A DNA stretch of 64,000 nucleotides from Styela clava. Lineage: Eukaryota; Chordata; Ascidiacea; Stolidobranchia; Styelidae. Position numbers and translations under genes: made by a program. The stretch covers positions 20,754,001 through 20,818,000 of the forward strand of contig NC_135260.1 of NCBI RefSeq assembly GCF_964204865.1. Reading direction: 5' to 3'. Shown here piece after piece: positions 40,001 to 51,261 of this stretch; the stretch's first letter is position 1; each line of letters begins with the position of its first letter. The notes under the pieces were generated by a model. It searched no databases and was not told where the DNA came from. It saw only the letters and a program-made list of their open reading frames with translations.

Positions 40001-43000
40001 TACTTTTCATGACACCCGGTATCCGAAAATACAGTTGTATCTCGAAAAATGTGTTTTGTTACATTTAAAATAAAACCTTTTTGCGATTAATTTAGATCAA
40101 ATTACCCGTTTCCGAAAATACAAAGTTATATCACAAAAAAATGCGTTTTGTTACATTTATTTTGCATTCCCAATAAAATACATATTTTCCCTAATTAAGG
40201 TCGTCGATGAATCTGTTCCGGTCGTTCAAGCTCGACACACGTTTGTACGAGTGTGGACGGTTTTTTGGTCGACGATAAATTAAAAAAGTTGCCACACGAT
40301 ATTTGTATAACGATAATAACTGAAAATTAAGATTTTATAATAGAAGTGAATTTGTCTCAAGATGGTATTTTACGATTCCTCCCCACAGAAAATAAACACG
40401 CTGACAGGCTTGGTTATAATTGATATTCGTTTAATTTATTTTACACTATTAATAAACGCGCCACACCAATTGCGAACATATAAATTGCAGTCGCATCGGT
40501 ATGGACTGTATGTTTTTGGCGCTCTCACATTAATAATAATTTTCAACAAAACAATACCCCGACGGTCATTAAAGCTGAATTCGTTACCGAATAGTTCACA
40601 ATTTTATTTACGGAATTTGCAATTTCAAGATCTCACTTGATGATTTTGATGATGTCATGCCCTAATTATTACTGCCTAAATGCCTCAAAATACAACAAAT
40701 GTAATCATTTTCGACTATAACAGGCGCAACAATTCGTAAACGAGCCGTTATAACGAAACTCGCGATTGATTTTACCTCTCTCTTGTTTACAATTTTAACA
40801 TCCCGCCGGCCATGTATGGTCGAATAAAATGTTCACATATTCGAAACATGACTTGACCAAGGATGGAGGGGATCACTAAAGAGCTAATCAAAAGTACATA
40901 CGCGAGGGTATGATATTAATATCGATAATATTTGTGAGCATATCACAGAACGGAAATATTTTTGCACCCGGCTGTTTGTTGGCAGAACAACGATACGCTA
41001 AAGTTAATTGATCGAATACAGGGAAGTATTTATTTATCATCTCACTTGCGAACATCGAGGTTTTGGCGGAATTGTACGATCATGTTGTCTTTCTTAAATA
41101 ATAACTTTTTCAATAAATGTTCATTTTTCTTTTGCGTCTTTATTATATGTCGGGTTTTCATTTATTTTAAATTCGAAATTGTCCGAAATACTCCAACAGG
41201 TGTATAAGTACAATAATAATAGTACTTACCAGGGAAGTTTAATACACACGATGTGTGAAGGGCGTCGTAACTCCCGTTTATTAATTATAATTTTTTTTAC
41301 ATTCTGCTTAAAAAAACAACGCACGTAACTCTCGGGACCAAATCTCTTTGTTTTGTATGGCATCGTCTTGGCGACGAATTTATTGCCGACTGAATTTTAA
41401 TTGTGTTTTAGGATAAGTTATTTTCTGTTTGTTGGTTCTTGGGTAGTAATTACTATTAATGTGAGATTTGTGCATATAAACGATTGTATATCGCGACTGG
41501 ATGTCCGATATCTGAGAATGCGTAATTCTCTTTCAACAATAATTTTCAGGATATCAGCGGTCATGTGGTCGAATAAAAATTATTTATCAAATGGATTGGT
41601 ATTTCGAGACTCTCTCAAAATTATTTGGGATCCACTATCATATCATTCGTTTATTTTTTATATTCATGTTTTTCTCAAGAATCACCCTCGTTATATTTAG
41701 TGTACCTTCGCAAAAGAAAACTCTTTGGTGTCATCGTTCCTATTAGTGTAATTGAAATATATGGAAACCTCGCAAGTGGCGTTGTGATGCGAATATTTGA
41801 TACTAGGTCAGCAGCATTACTATGAGTGCTATTTATGAATGCTGAAAGTACATGACATTACTAAACATTTTGCCAATATATGATGTTTTCTGCCCGATTT
41901 AAACTAACTCGCACGCAAACCAAGGCATGTCGACATTTAAAAATTACTTGTCTTTGGGTAAGCTCTGAAATAGTATAATATAAATGTAAATGAGAAATTA
42001 GGTCACGCTAGCTCACGAAACGGGAGGATTTTCAAAGTGATCTTGTGTAATATTTCGGAGAAAAAAGTTTGAAAGGGAAGTAGGTCAACCTATCTCCTAA
42101 AACGGGAGTATCTTGCGGTAATATTTCGGAGGGAACGTAGGTTAACCTATCTTTTAAAACAGTGGGTGGCGACTTTCAAAGTGGTTCAAAATCACAAATT
42201 AATAATTATCAGATTAGATTTATGGGTAAATCACCTAACCCTAATTAGTTGATTGCTATTCATATTTGGGGGGGGGGGATTATTTTGCACGGGATTTGTA
42301 CAAACGATCCACCCTGTAACTAATATGGTTTCCAGCCTGCCTCGTGTCTGTTAGATGAAAGGAGTAACAAATGTGAAGTCTTTGCTGTTTACGCGAGTAA
42401 GCAACTGACATCGTGGTACATTGCATGAAAGTTTTGTCGGGGCAGGTGTTAGCAGATGTCATTTCGTTGCCGATGAATTCGCTTGTTTTAATTAAACATG
42501 AATTCGCTTAAAGGGAACTCGGAAAAGGCTTCTCTTTAATTCATAATATTAACCGGAGGAGCGCTTTTTCGAGTATCTATGCCGTTTTAAATGGGTTATA
42601 TGAAAGGCTAGGGCACCTAACTTGTTAAAATCGGCAAAAGCACTTTCGCACTTTTTTTTTCGACTGCGAAGCACTTTCGCACTCATAATTTGCTTAGAGT
42701 TAACACTGACACATACTATCTTCAGGTTGTGCACCATACTTCTGGAGATCCAAATTTTGTATGTAGTTATTTCACAACTTTTTGCAACGAGCAGGAGGGC
42801 CGCACACGCGGCCTGTGAGCATAGTTTGCTCATTCATGGTCTATAAAATGTGATGAATAATATGATACCATTTATATATGTGAAGTCCATCTCAAAGGAC
42901 TAATATATTGAACACAAATGGTTTCAGTAGAGATTTTGATCAAACTCTTCGAAATAATGCAGTAACATATAGGAAGAAATAATGTATTGAGTACTATATA

Positions 43001-46000
43001 ATACTTATGGCTCTTACCTATTGGTGCTGAACTGCTGGGTGGCTGCACTGGCTTGGGTGCATTGGTTGGGGTTGAAGAGGGTTTGGATTGCTTATTTTGA
43101 TAAGTTGTGGAGATGGGACGTTTGGGGCTGCTCGAGCCTGTTAATCGAGCACGCTTTTGATTAAGAAAGCCAATGACTTTGTCCAGGTCAGCCAACCGCA
43201 GATTCTTTCCCTCAGCTAAATTGATGAGCAGAAGACTGAGTGTGGGATCGATCTCCTCGATTCCATGCTTGTCCGTCATTTCTCCTAGAGGTTGAGAAAG
43301 TGCCGGATCAGGTTTGGATCCAGCGAGCTTTAGCAAGTGTGCGTCGAAGTTGCGAGATATAAGCTTAAGCGCATCCTCATACGGCATGTTGCGATGCTCT
43401 ACGGCAGCGGAAAAAAAGCGAAAACGAGTGTGAGATTAGTCAGAAAGTAAAACTACAATAAAATACCTTCAAACTGAAATACATATTGAGGCTTAACATA
43501 TTGAGATATTAAAACAGTATAGACTCTTTTAATGAAAATATTCAGTCTTAAACATAAGCTATACCTTGTGGCTGGCCCTGCAGAATATTTATAGTGACAG
43601 ATTGATGGATTTCATTCTGCAAATTGACACTTGCTGTATATAGTAGTCCGGTGGCTGTAGCATCATCTATTACCTAGAATAAGAATTTATGCTAGATTTT
43701 CCACAATCAAAACAATAAAATGCAAGAGTTCAAGGAAAAAAGACATTTCTTAAAAAAACTTGCAGTATTCGCAAAAAAGTGCACTTCTAGGGAACACTGG
43801 TGTCTAAGTTATTTTCTTATTATATACAAACTCTGCAAAGTTGTCAAACCTACATGCTATTTTGAGTTAGTTGAGTTTTTGTTATTTTGAAAAATTTATA
43901 GAATACCTTATTATCTTGTTTGACATTCAGATTTATGAAGCTGCATAGACAACACATAAAACATTATTTATAATAGCTAACTAATAAATTTGTCGCTAAT
44001 GACATCCTCATCCATAGTTCACCTGACTTGGTGAAGTGAATTTGTCCAATATTACAATATCACAGATTAATCCTGTTCTTTTGAGCTTGCTTAGAAACAT
44101 TTCCGCATAGTCACGGCACCTGAAATATAGAGTAAATAGATGAAGTAAAAAATATTTGGATATGTAGAAGTTGAACATCTTGAAGCACAGAAACTAACAA
44201 ATAAAAAGTAGTGTAGTGTATACTGAGTAGTGAGTGTATATTAAGTAGTGTATACTGAACAAGCAGTACAATTTGACATCAACATAACTCAAAATGAGAA
44301 AGTGAAAAACAGAAACACTGACACATTTATGAGTGGGAACTGGGAAGAGACAGAATTGTTAACCAGATGACGTAATAGCTTACAAAAACCAAATATCATC
44401 ATACCTTCTTTCAGGATCAATAACAATGACTTGTGCTTGTACGGACAGTGGATCAAGACCATGTAATAGCATTGGATCTGTGAAAATTGAAACAAAAAAA
44501 AGATGTATAGGGCATGGCAGGCAATTCGCATATTGCCTTATCATGTCTTGCTTGGATATCATGTTGTGAACTCTGCTGTTATAATATTTTTCACAGCAAA
44601 ACATAATATTTTGAAATGATTTAAAAAAATGATATAACACATTTCATTGCTTAAAATCACACAGCTGAAATTATTCAATTACCAGTATTAATAAAACTTA
44701 CCATCATATGGATCAGAATTCATGCTAAGTGAATCTCGACGAAGCATGTCTAAAATTGGACCTGACCTGGAAACAATCAAACAGAAGGTCAGAATACTGA
44801 GCATGATATGAACATGTCAATTAGAGTACAGCACGTCGGAGCATGTAAAGAAAGTGTGGTTGAGTACTACACAATTATGCAAGTGCAGTTTTAAGTATTT
44901 CATGGCGTCTGCAGCTGCCACAAAACCATGGCGGTATTTCCATACCATGGCCGCTACGGCCAAACCTATGGCGACTGACTTTTTAGCTGCCACAAACCAA
45001 TGTCGAGCTGCCGTTACCGCGGCAGCAAATTGAAAACCAATGGCAGGTAAAATTTTGCTGCCGTAACCGCGGCAGGTGGGCCGTAAGGACAGGGCTGTCC
45101 CTTATTGTGACAAATATTGGGTAAGTTGGAACGTTTTTTTTATGGATACAGTCTTGATGGATTTGGGGTTAGGGTTAGGGTTTAAGTAGATATAATTCCG
45201 CATGATCAATTAGAATTTGGTACATTAGTTTGTGAATATACCGTTAATACTGATTACTGAATACAGAATAGCGCTATAAAACCATGGCAAGAGCTGCCGC
45301 GGTTCGTTCGTGGCAGGAGCTGCCATGAAGTGGTAAGAACTGCGCCTCCAATTATGGGTAACTAAATATGCAAATATAGGTTTAAATGGATATTCATGTT
45401 GCTATGCGTACAAAATATAGCTCAATTAAGTTTTCCCAAAGTGATGATTAGGCTGAATAGTAGATGATGAGTGGATTATGTCTGGCTGGTCTATATTTTA
45501 TATTATTTCATTGTGGAAAAAACAGTTTTTCAGTCAAATTTCAAACAGAGGTAAGCATCATGCTAAGCGTTAGGAATATGCTCGCCAAAGCACCTCTGAT
45601 TACTCTGCCATCAAGTCCATGCTCTCGAAAACAAATAACCAATCCCATACCCGACATGGAATGGTAAACGGACGAGTGGCCGTGGTTCGCCATATGATTA
45701 AGCCGTTTTATCAGCTTCCCTCTGCCCCGGGATAAATCTGTAAATCCTATCCTATACATGATGACATGCAATCCACAACAACTCAACAGCAGTGGTATTA
45801 TTCATACACAAGGGTTAACGCTAGCATATGTTTCTCATCTCATTTTACCATGCCACAGTTTTAAGTTTTCACACGTTTTCAGGCTTTATAATCTGATTGG
45901 ATTTTAGCAGAGTAGAAGGACTTAAATAGAGTAAATAATGTAAAGTTATACTAACCTGTATAAATCCCTTTGTGGTCCATATGGTTTTCGTCCTCTACGT

Positions 46001-46008
46001 TGATTCAT
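37063..46008 (-). CDS. NCOA5: Nuclear receptor coactivator 5 homologue (complete, short form)
   Basis: Nuclear coregulator that in vertebrates binds estrogen receptor and related factors. Seven coding exons on the minus strand: 45956-46008, 44702-44766, 44405-44477, 44023-44119, 43565-43673, 43018-43398, 37063-37460; 1176 nt, 391 residues plus TAA, all in phase. Human NCOA5 has about 579 residues; the long Arg-Asp-rich N-terminus is absent and this protein opens MNQRRGRKPYGPQ. Conserved blocks: an anticodon-binding-like fold from about residue 45 (AQVIVIDPERR, CRDYAEMFLSKLK), then VTINILQGQPQEHRNMP, a leucine-rich helix LSLLLINLAEGKNL with LDKVIGFLNQKRARL, then QQAEELQAKITQLFG and GIDFNNPTVQNALQNL. 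A low-complexity Ser-rich stretch precedes the C-terminus. The LINLL receptor-binding motif of human is shifted here; an overlapping LSLLL is present. Intron 6 (5.6 kb) hosts nested transposons. Confidence 0.92.
38897..39091 (-). CDS. Small unrecognised reading frame inside the 4.6 kb element
   Basis: Sixty-four codons from an ATG, starting MSTTAVADVNERVNPKYKT, with a basic segment KKRGREYRLPKTWISPPKR. Composition is soluble-protein-like rather than random AT-rich translation. No homologue recognised. It could be a degenerate transposon exon or chance. Confidence 0.25.
   Translation of the reverse strand: MSTTAVADVNERVNPKYKTSMSADPQEFIFVKKRGREYRLPKTWISPPKRSVTRTISDYNGINQ
39627..39794 (-). CDS. 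Small unrecognised reading frame inside the 4.6 kb element
   Basis: Fifty-five codons from an ATG: it starts MFHAFQNGKSP and includes FYIPRVSELPEEWNKEP. A perfect donor consensus (CCA^GTAAGT) lies after residue 11, so it might be the first exon of a spliced gene. Lies 0.5 kb upstream, in the same orientation, of the frame at 38897-39091. Confidence 0.25.
   Translation of the reverse strand: MFHAFQNGKSPVSGQGFNPPDSVFYIPRVSELPEEWNKEPVKPPRKKGSSYCTNN
39898..40162. repeat. Diverged tandem repeat, three units
   Basis: Three imperfect units spaced 107 and 89 bp share CCGAAAATACA and AATGCGTTTTGTTACATTT blocks. Lies inside the 4.6 kb hAT-type element. Confidence 0.6.
42267..42278 (+). repeat. Poly-G run
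   Basis: A run of about eleven G in otherwise AT-rich sequence inside the 4.6 kb element. Confidence 0.8.
43763..43799 (-). repeat. Isolated end of the CAGTGTTC hAT family
   Basis: Read on the minus strand: CAGTGTTCCCTAGAAGTGC followed by ACTTTTTTGCGAA, closely matching the left terminus at 38111. No partner end was found nearby; the NCOA5 exons between exclude a single element reaching from 38111. Confidence 0.5.
44896..45352. repeat. Foldback dispersed repeat, copy 1 (NCOA5 intron 1)
   Basis: From about 44967 on it matches 51262-51618 almost base for base. It contains hairpin arms GCTGCCGTTACCGCGGCAGC / GCTGCCGTAACCGCGGCAGG and ends GGCAGGAGCTGCCATG, partly inverted relative to the start CATGGC. 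A short telomere-like GGTTAGGGTTAGGG lies at 45167-45180. No coding capacity. Confidence 0.75.
45551..45760 (+). mobile_element. SINE copy in NCOA5 intron 1
   Basis: Shares CATGCTAAGCGTTAGGAATA, CCTCTGATTACTCTG and CGCCATATGATTAAGCCG with the SINE at 28317-28528 (opposite orientation). The B box is lost. Confidence 0.65.
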
Positions 46009-47767
46009 CTTGCACTTCGCAAAAAACACATACAGACATATAAATTAGAAATTCTCAACCTAATATTGCACAATTGCAGAACTGCAACTACAGAAACATA
46101 TAGTTTTCTGGTCCTGCATTTTTTTATAATAAAAGATGGACAAAAATGAAATATTATCGAAGTTATTATGTACAGTACGGTACCGGTACATACCGGTAGC
46201 GGCTTGCAACTTGGCAGAAACATTGACAAAATACTGAGCATCTATTTGGGAAGAAGTGGCATTTTTAGACTATTATCCACTAGCGTCCAAAGTCTTGCAC
46301 ATTCAAAATGTTTTTTAAAAGGACATTCAGACATTACGAAACTTAATGATAATATCATAATTCTGAAATTAATTTCATATTATCGAATTAGGCCAATGTT
46401 CTTGGTTTTACACCATGGGTAGCATTATTTTTTCTAGTATGTCAATGATTACACTGAACTGCAGACCAATACTAACCCTTCCATATTTCTAAGTCTGTTT
46501 TACCTAACCTCTATATACCGGTACAGATATACCGGTACCTGTACAGCTGTACGGTACCGTATAGATAGACTACGATATATCAGTATAAATATTCATGCAC
46601 ACGCATTATACTACGGTACCGGTACCGGTACCAAACACGTCGGGAATACAGATAACTTTTACCGGTATATCTTATATAGTCTACTTCATATCCACACATT
46701 CGTTCATTCAGTCATTGCTTCAATAAATTGGCTTTGTCCCAGTTTTTTCATGTTTTTCAATACCGGAGAACGAGCAAAACTTAAGAATAAAGTTATGTGT
46801 AATGCACGTGCTCTTTCACCAAAATTAACATGCATAATAACATTTACTACTAATGTATTGCTACTAAATTTTGAAGTGTCAATAGCTTATACATAGAGTC
46901 GTATCAATTTTCGCATATGCCGCGCTGAGGTATAGCGACGATCAACCGTGATGATGCCAGCCACTAGACTAGAGCAGGGGTCCGCAACTACGGGGTCGCG
47001 AAGCCCTCCGCTCTCGGTCGCATACCAATTTAAATGTGCCATAAATATGAGCATCGCGTCAGTGTAGCGTATTTGTGTTAGTGTTGAGCACAAACAGGAT
47101 TCAGGACTCCGGCAGGGTTTTCAACAAACAGGATCGGATCAGGAGTGGGAATATTCTCGGTTGCCCGGAGTCAACCGTACGTCTATACGTACCGGTACAG
47201 GCATAATTTGAACGGACTTGAAATATCTGTACCGTACATAAATATTAATACATAATCGTGCTTCGTTAGGATGATACCATTTATGAATCTGTGTTTACCG
47301 GTACCACTTCTGTATCGGTACAAGCCTGAACCGGGTGTTTTATAATTTTGAACAGAATTCTGGTGTTTCTGTGTTTGGATGCGGTTGTCGGGTTGTAGCG
47401 AATACCGGTACCGTAACTCACATGCAGACATGCCTGTATGTGTCGTGAATTTGGTGTGCATTACCAAAGAAATGCATCGTATTAAGATTGTAATTAATAA
47501 ATAGAACAAAATAGTATAAATTGAAGTGGATATTGGAAAGAAACTCGACGTCAGATCATATTGGAAGATATTCTGAACTTGGATAATTATTACATAGACT
47601 GCCGGTACGCTGCACACGTAAAGATTTGTTTGGGATATAAACTTGCCAGAAACCAATGGGGATGGGGCCACGACACGAGAAAAAATTTGTAAAAGATAAA
47701 TGTAGAAAACCTTTGTTTAAACATAAGTTGTTAATCATAGTTTGCACTGGACCAAAGATATGGGAAC
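46009..47767. other. Upstream region of NCOA5 with GGTACC/ACCGGT-rich palindromes
   Basis: The NCOA5 promoter must lie here, but no clear motif was fixed. From about 46175 to 46660 and again at 47170-47420 the sequence has many ACGGTACCGGTACC and TACCGGTA palindromes. A hAT-MITE-like left end (CAGGGGTCCGCAACTACGGG) starts at 46976. No gene recognised. Confidence 0.45.
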
Positions 47768-49025
47768 TAGAGATGTACCGATACCACTTTTGTCGCCGAT
47801 ACCGATCCGATACCAGCTAAAAACACCGATACCGATACGCCGATACTACAAAAAGGCCGATATTACCGATATTCCGATTCCGATACCGATACCATGTAAT
47901 TATTACTTAATTTGGTATGCTGTTTAGGGCAGACGGGTTAAAACAATGGTCTTTAAGCGTTGTTCATAGTACACATTATTTCAGATCGAAAAAAAGATAT
48001 ATATATATCACATAATATGAAATTAATGTTTGGTATCCATATGCTGTAACTGATTAAGATACATTGTACAGTAACGCTAGTAATCTCGGTGTTCAATTAG
48101 AAAACTCATAAGCCGGGATGTCCAATTTGAATTTAATGTTAATATCGCGAGCTTCGAATATCGTTATTCGTGTTTAAAAGAATATCGAATATCACCCACA
48201 CATTCTAGCGCCGCCGTCCTACGTTCAAAATAAAAGCATTTTACAAATATTTAATTTAGTGGGTAATGGTAATCGTCGACGCAATAAGTCAAAGCCAACA
48301 TGAAAGAATATCAATCAGCACCGACAAAAAGAAGGCCCACCGATAACCGTTGAAGATGTTTTTTTACTTCACTATTTTATAATATTTTACAATTGCTATC
48401 ATATATTTTGAGACAGTCTAGGGCTAGGCGGTCAAGTCAATATATCTATAAAGAAATTGTGTAGTTAAGCAGAATTAAAATTAATACCTGTGTAGTGGGA
48501 TAATTGTGTCGGAATTTAGTTTATCGATGTCGACGGACTAAATGATACTCGTACTTGACGACAAACAGTCAGAATTTATACCCGTACCAAAAGTCCATGT
48601 GCCGTTAATAAGGAAGAACCCCAATTCCACTGTATGATTTAAAACTGGGCGCCTAGTTGCTTTTTGTTATGTGCTGTGTTGATATATTTCTTCATAAAAA
48701 CTATGTAGTATTAAAAATGTTAATATAAAAATTTGACAGCGAAAATAGCCAAATTAGTTGAGCTAGTTTAGCTGATAAATAGCTAAAAACACGTGAATCC
48801 TATTCTCTCGCTGGGGTGGGAACATGTATGGCTCATAGCTCACGATCTCTCCAGACAAAAATAAATTAAAAAGTAGTATTCCAACTTATCTTTTAAAACA
48901 TTCTGGACCATATTCAAAAGGTAAATATATCGGTAATATCGGCCTTAATCTAACCGATACCGATACATGGCCGATACCGAAAAAATGGCCGATATTGCCG
49001 ATACCGATACATCGGTACATCTCTA
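47768..49025. mobile_element. Non-autonomous hAT-type element with exact target duplication
   Basis: 1258 bp, perfect 8-bp flanks ATGGGAAC (47760-47767, 49026-49033), inverted ends TAGAGATGTACCGAT. Each end carries a 100-150 bp array of CCGATACCGATA-type motifs. The core has no transposase frame. Confidence 0.88.
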
Positions 49026-49381
49026 ATGGGAACAATAGAGAGCGCATAAAATGCGGCCACTTTCATAAGCGCTATTGTAAGAAATTTATTGTCGCCATGT
49101 CCCAGCATGATAATTATAAACTTTTATTGAATGATCTAGTTTGCATAATTGACGATCCAGCGAAGGAAGTAAATAAACAATAAGACTATGCGGGAAATAG
49201 AGACAATAGATCCGTGGGGGTCTCGAAACTTGTTTTCCGATCAATGGAGGTTTGTTGCATGATGACATTGTTAATCGATGTGGGGTATTTTTCATCTCTG
49301 TAGTTTTTTTCTCATCTGCTATGTACCCTTTGTATCTGAAAATTAATGTCTGAAAAGTAGGATGTCCTTAACTCACTAAAT

Positions 49382-49690
49382 CTAATAGAATTCCAATAAA
49401 TGTCTCTTAAGCTTGGATCTAAATTCGGACGTCGTTTTCGAGCTTTTACTATTAGGCAATGGGTTCTATACTTTAGGTCCAAAGAATGTGATCGATTCTT
49501 GTGTTATTGATGTTCTAACATTCGGAACAAAAAATCTGTCGTGACTTCTGCTATTTCGGGTATTATTATTCGCGATTAAAGCAACTAGGGAGTTGACCAG
49601 TAGAAGAAATAACATCAATGTGCAAATCTCTAGTGTTAGTAAATCTTCAACACGTAGTAGTTTTGCTGGGATCGAAAGTCGGGGAAGCAT
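49382..49690 (-). pseudogene. 3' end of a LINE reverse transcriptase, degenerate
   Basis: The frame has NNTRN, FFVPNVRTS, ITFFGPKV and LKRHLLEFY-stop, the pattern of the C-terminus of Jockey/CR1-like LINE polymerases (usually a GPK-x-WN-x-LP motif). The tryptophan codon after GPKV is TAG (49466-49468), so the copy is dead. The reverse transcriptase core is not visible. Confidence 0.5.
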
Positions 49691-50100
49691 TCATTACATA
49701 GAGTCGTAGACAATTGTGTTGTTTCGTAGCAATGCGAGGTTAGCAGTAGCCGTGTGGAATTGCTTGATAAAGACAGATGATGAGATTTTTCCATTCTAAA
49801 TTAAATAGTTAGGGGGCTGTCTAAGGCATTCTTGATTAAATTCAAAATTTAGCGGGGTTAAGAATTTTAAAGGTAGTTTGAGTCACAAATAATGTCGACA
49901 AACTGGTTACTGAAGAATACTCCAAAAAACCCGCGAACAGAAGATACAAAGGTGAAATTAGGTGAGAACAGAACACCGCACCTTCAAACATCTTTGCGTC
50001 TTCAAGCAGCGGAGATCAACGCCCGACAAAAGACTCGTCTTCTCACCCTCATCGGATAGAAATACAGCACTCAAACCATCTTAATAAGCGGTAATACGGC

Positions 50101-50745
50101 GAAGAATTTATAAAGCTTGGTTTCACGTGTGTTCTTATAAATGATGAGTTACGTCCTCAATGTGTTGATTGTTCCGATGTTTTTGCCAACGAAAGCAGTG
50201 AAATTGAAAGGCCATCTTACAGCAAAGCATCCAAAATTTATTGACAAACCAATACATTTTTCCGCCGATTAAAAAAAGAATTGTTAAGCGAAAAGAAAAC
50301 AATGACAAAATATCTAAGCGAATAACAAGATCGAAGCTTTCAAAAAGAAAATTTAACACTGGACTGCCAGTTTGCGAAACAGTCTATAATCAGTCATCTT
50401 CATGATCTTTCGCAGTGGTTTAATAAATATTTTCCCGAAAACACAACACCACAGCAACACGACTGGATATTACCACGTTTCACAGTATCAAATATACAAC
50501 ATCTATCATTAGATTTGATTGAAGCATTGGATGACTTGTCGGGTGATCGCGGGTTAAAGATCGCATTTGATGGCAAAAAAATTCGTCTGAATTTTGGATT
50601 TCAGTTGCAAAAGAATATCCGGAGTTATCAGCTGCTGCAATGAATTTTCTGTTGTCATTCGGAACTACCTACTTATGTGAAAAGACCTTTTCTGCGTTTT
50701 CATGCATGTAAAAAACAAATACAGATCAAGGTTAAAAAGGAGAAT
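50101..50745 (+). pseudogene. Degenerate hAT transposase (ZBED5/SCAND3-like), internally deleted
   Basis: The 5' part reads LGFTCVLINDELRPQCVDC and, after a frameshift near 50197, KGHLTAKHPKFIDKP: a BED-type zinc finger. From about 50398 it reads WFNKYFPEN, HDWILPRF and, after another shift, FWISVAKEYPEL, FGTTYLCEKTFSAFSCM then stop and KNKYRSRL: the hAT C-terminal dimerisation region. The RNase-H-like catalytic centre between them is gone. At least three frameshifts or stops. Confidence 0.75.
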
Positions 50746-51050
50746 ATCGGTTGGAAACCGAAGACTTATCGATCGATAGTTAGGGGATCCCCCAAAACAG
50801 AAACTGCAGTTTCGATTCATCCTCTCTTGTAACTTGCGCACTGCGCATCGCACACACACACTCGGCGGGTTTCAAAATTCTCTCGCTTTACAAAAATCTA
50901 GATCACTATATCAATAATTGATTGATAACTCGCCAATTAAACGACATAATTCGCCCAAAATCAATAGGATTCTGGTCCGAGATAAGATGAATGCACATGC
51001 AAAATCTGGAGCAGATTCAATCCCGCTTTCGTGAGATATCGTGTGCATCT

Positions 51051-51090
51051 AACAGACACACACACACACACAGACAGACATACATACAAA
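51051..51090 (+). repeat. CA/CAGA/CATA microsatellite
   Basis: CA run grading into CAGACAGACATACATAC, preceded by TTTCGTGAGATATCGTGTGC. This resembles the tail of an interspersed element; part of the preceding sequence (50960-51000) recurs inverted at about 51840-51890. Confidence 0.6.
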
Positions 51091-51261
51091 TACCTATCAA
51101 TATACTTACCGATCTTAAGATCGATAAGTAATAAAAGAAGATCTTCGAGTTGCTGCCGTATTATTCATAATAAACGCTATTATTCACGATTTTATGTGAT
51201 AAGTTTCATATAATTTTGTCTTAAGAAAATTGCTAGTGTCAATAATAGTTATATAATCGAT

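Larger units (their letters stand above)
38111..42708. mobile_element. 4.6 kb hAT-type element nested in NCOA5 intron 6
   Basis: Termini CAGTGTTCACTATTAGCGCA and, inverted from the right, CAGTGTTAACTCTAAGC, flanked by a perfect 8-bp duplication ACACATAC (38103-38110, 42709-42716). Subterminal regions on both sides contain repeated GCGAAGCACTTTCGC-like motifs. The interior has diverged tandem repeats, a 150-bp direct repeat pair (about 39510-39645 and 40540-40675) and two small reading frames, but no recognisable transposase. The target was a palindromic repeat of the 25418-25496 family. Confidence 0.85.
37837..42838. mobile_element. Old hAT-type MITE, split by later insertions
   Basis: Left end CAGGGTTGGGCAGAG at 37837; degenerate right end near 42838 which, inverted, reads CATGAATGAGCAAACTATGC. 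Flanks gtctaaga (37829-37836) and gtctataa (42839-42846) agree at 6 of 8 bases. GGGCCACA and GGCCGCAC blocks are typical of the GGCCC-rich MITEs seen elsewhere in the window. Host copy of the nested repeats inside. Confidence 0.5.

Noticed and set aside
38111-43799. Single 5.7 kb element ending at the CAGTGTTC repeat at 43799
   Set aside because: This span would include two NCOA5 coding exons; the matching ACACATAC duplication places the true right end at 42708.
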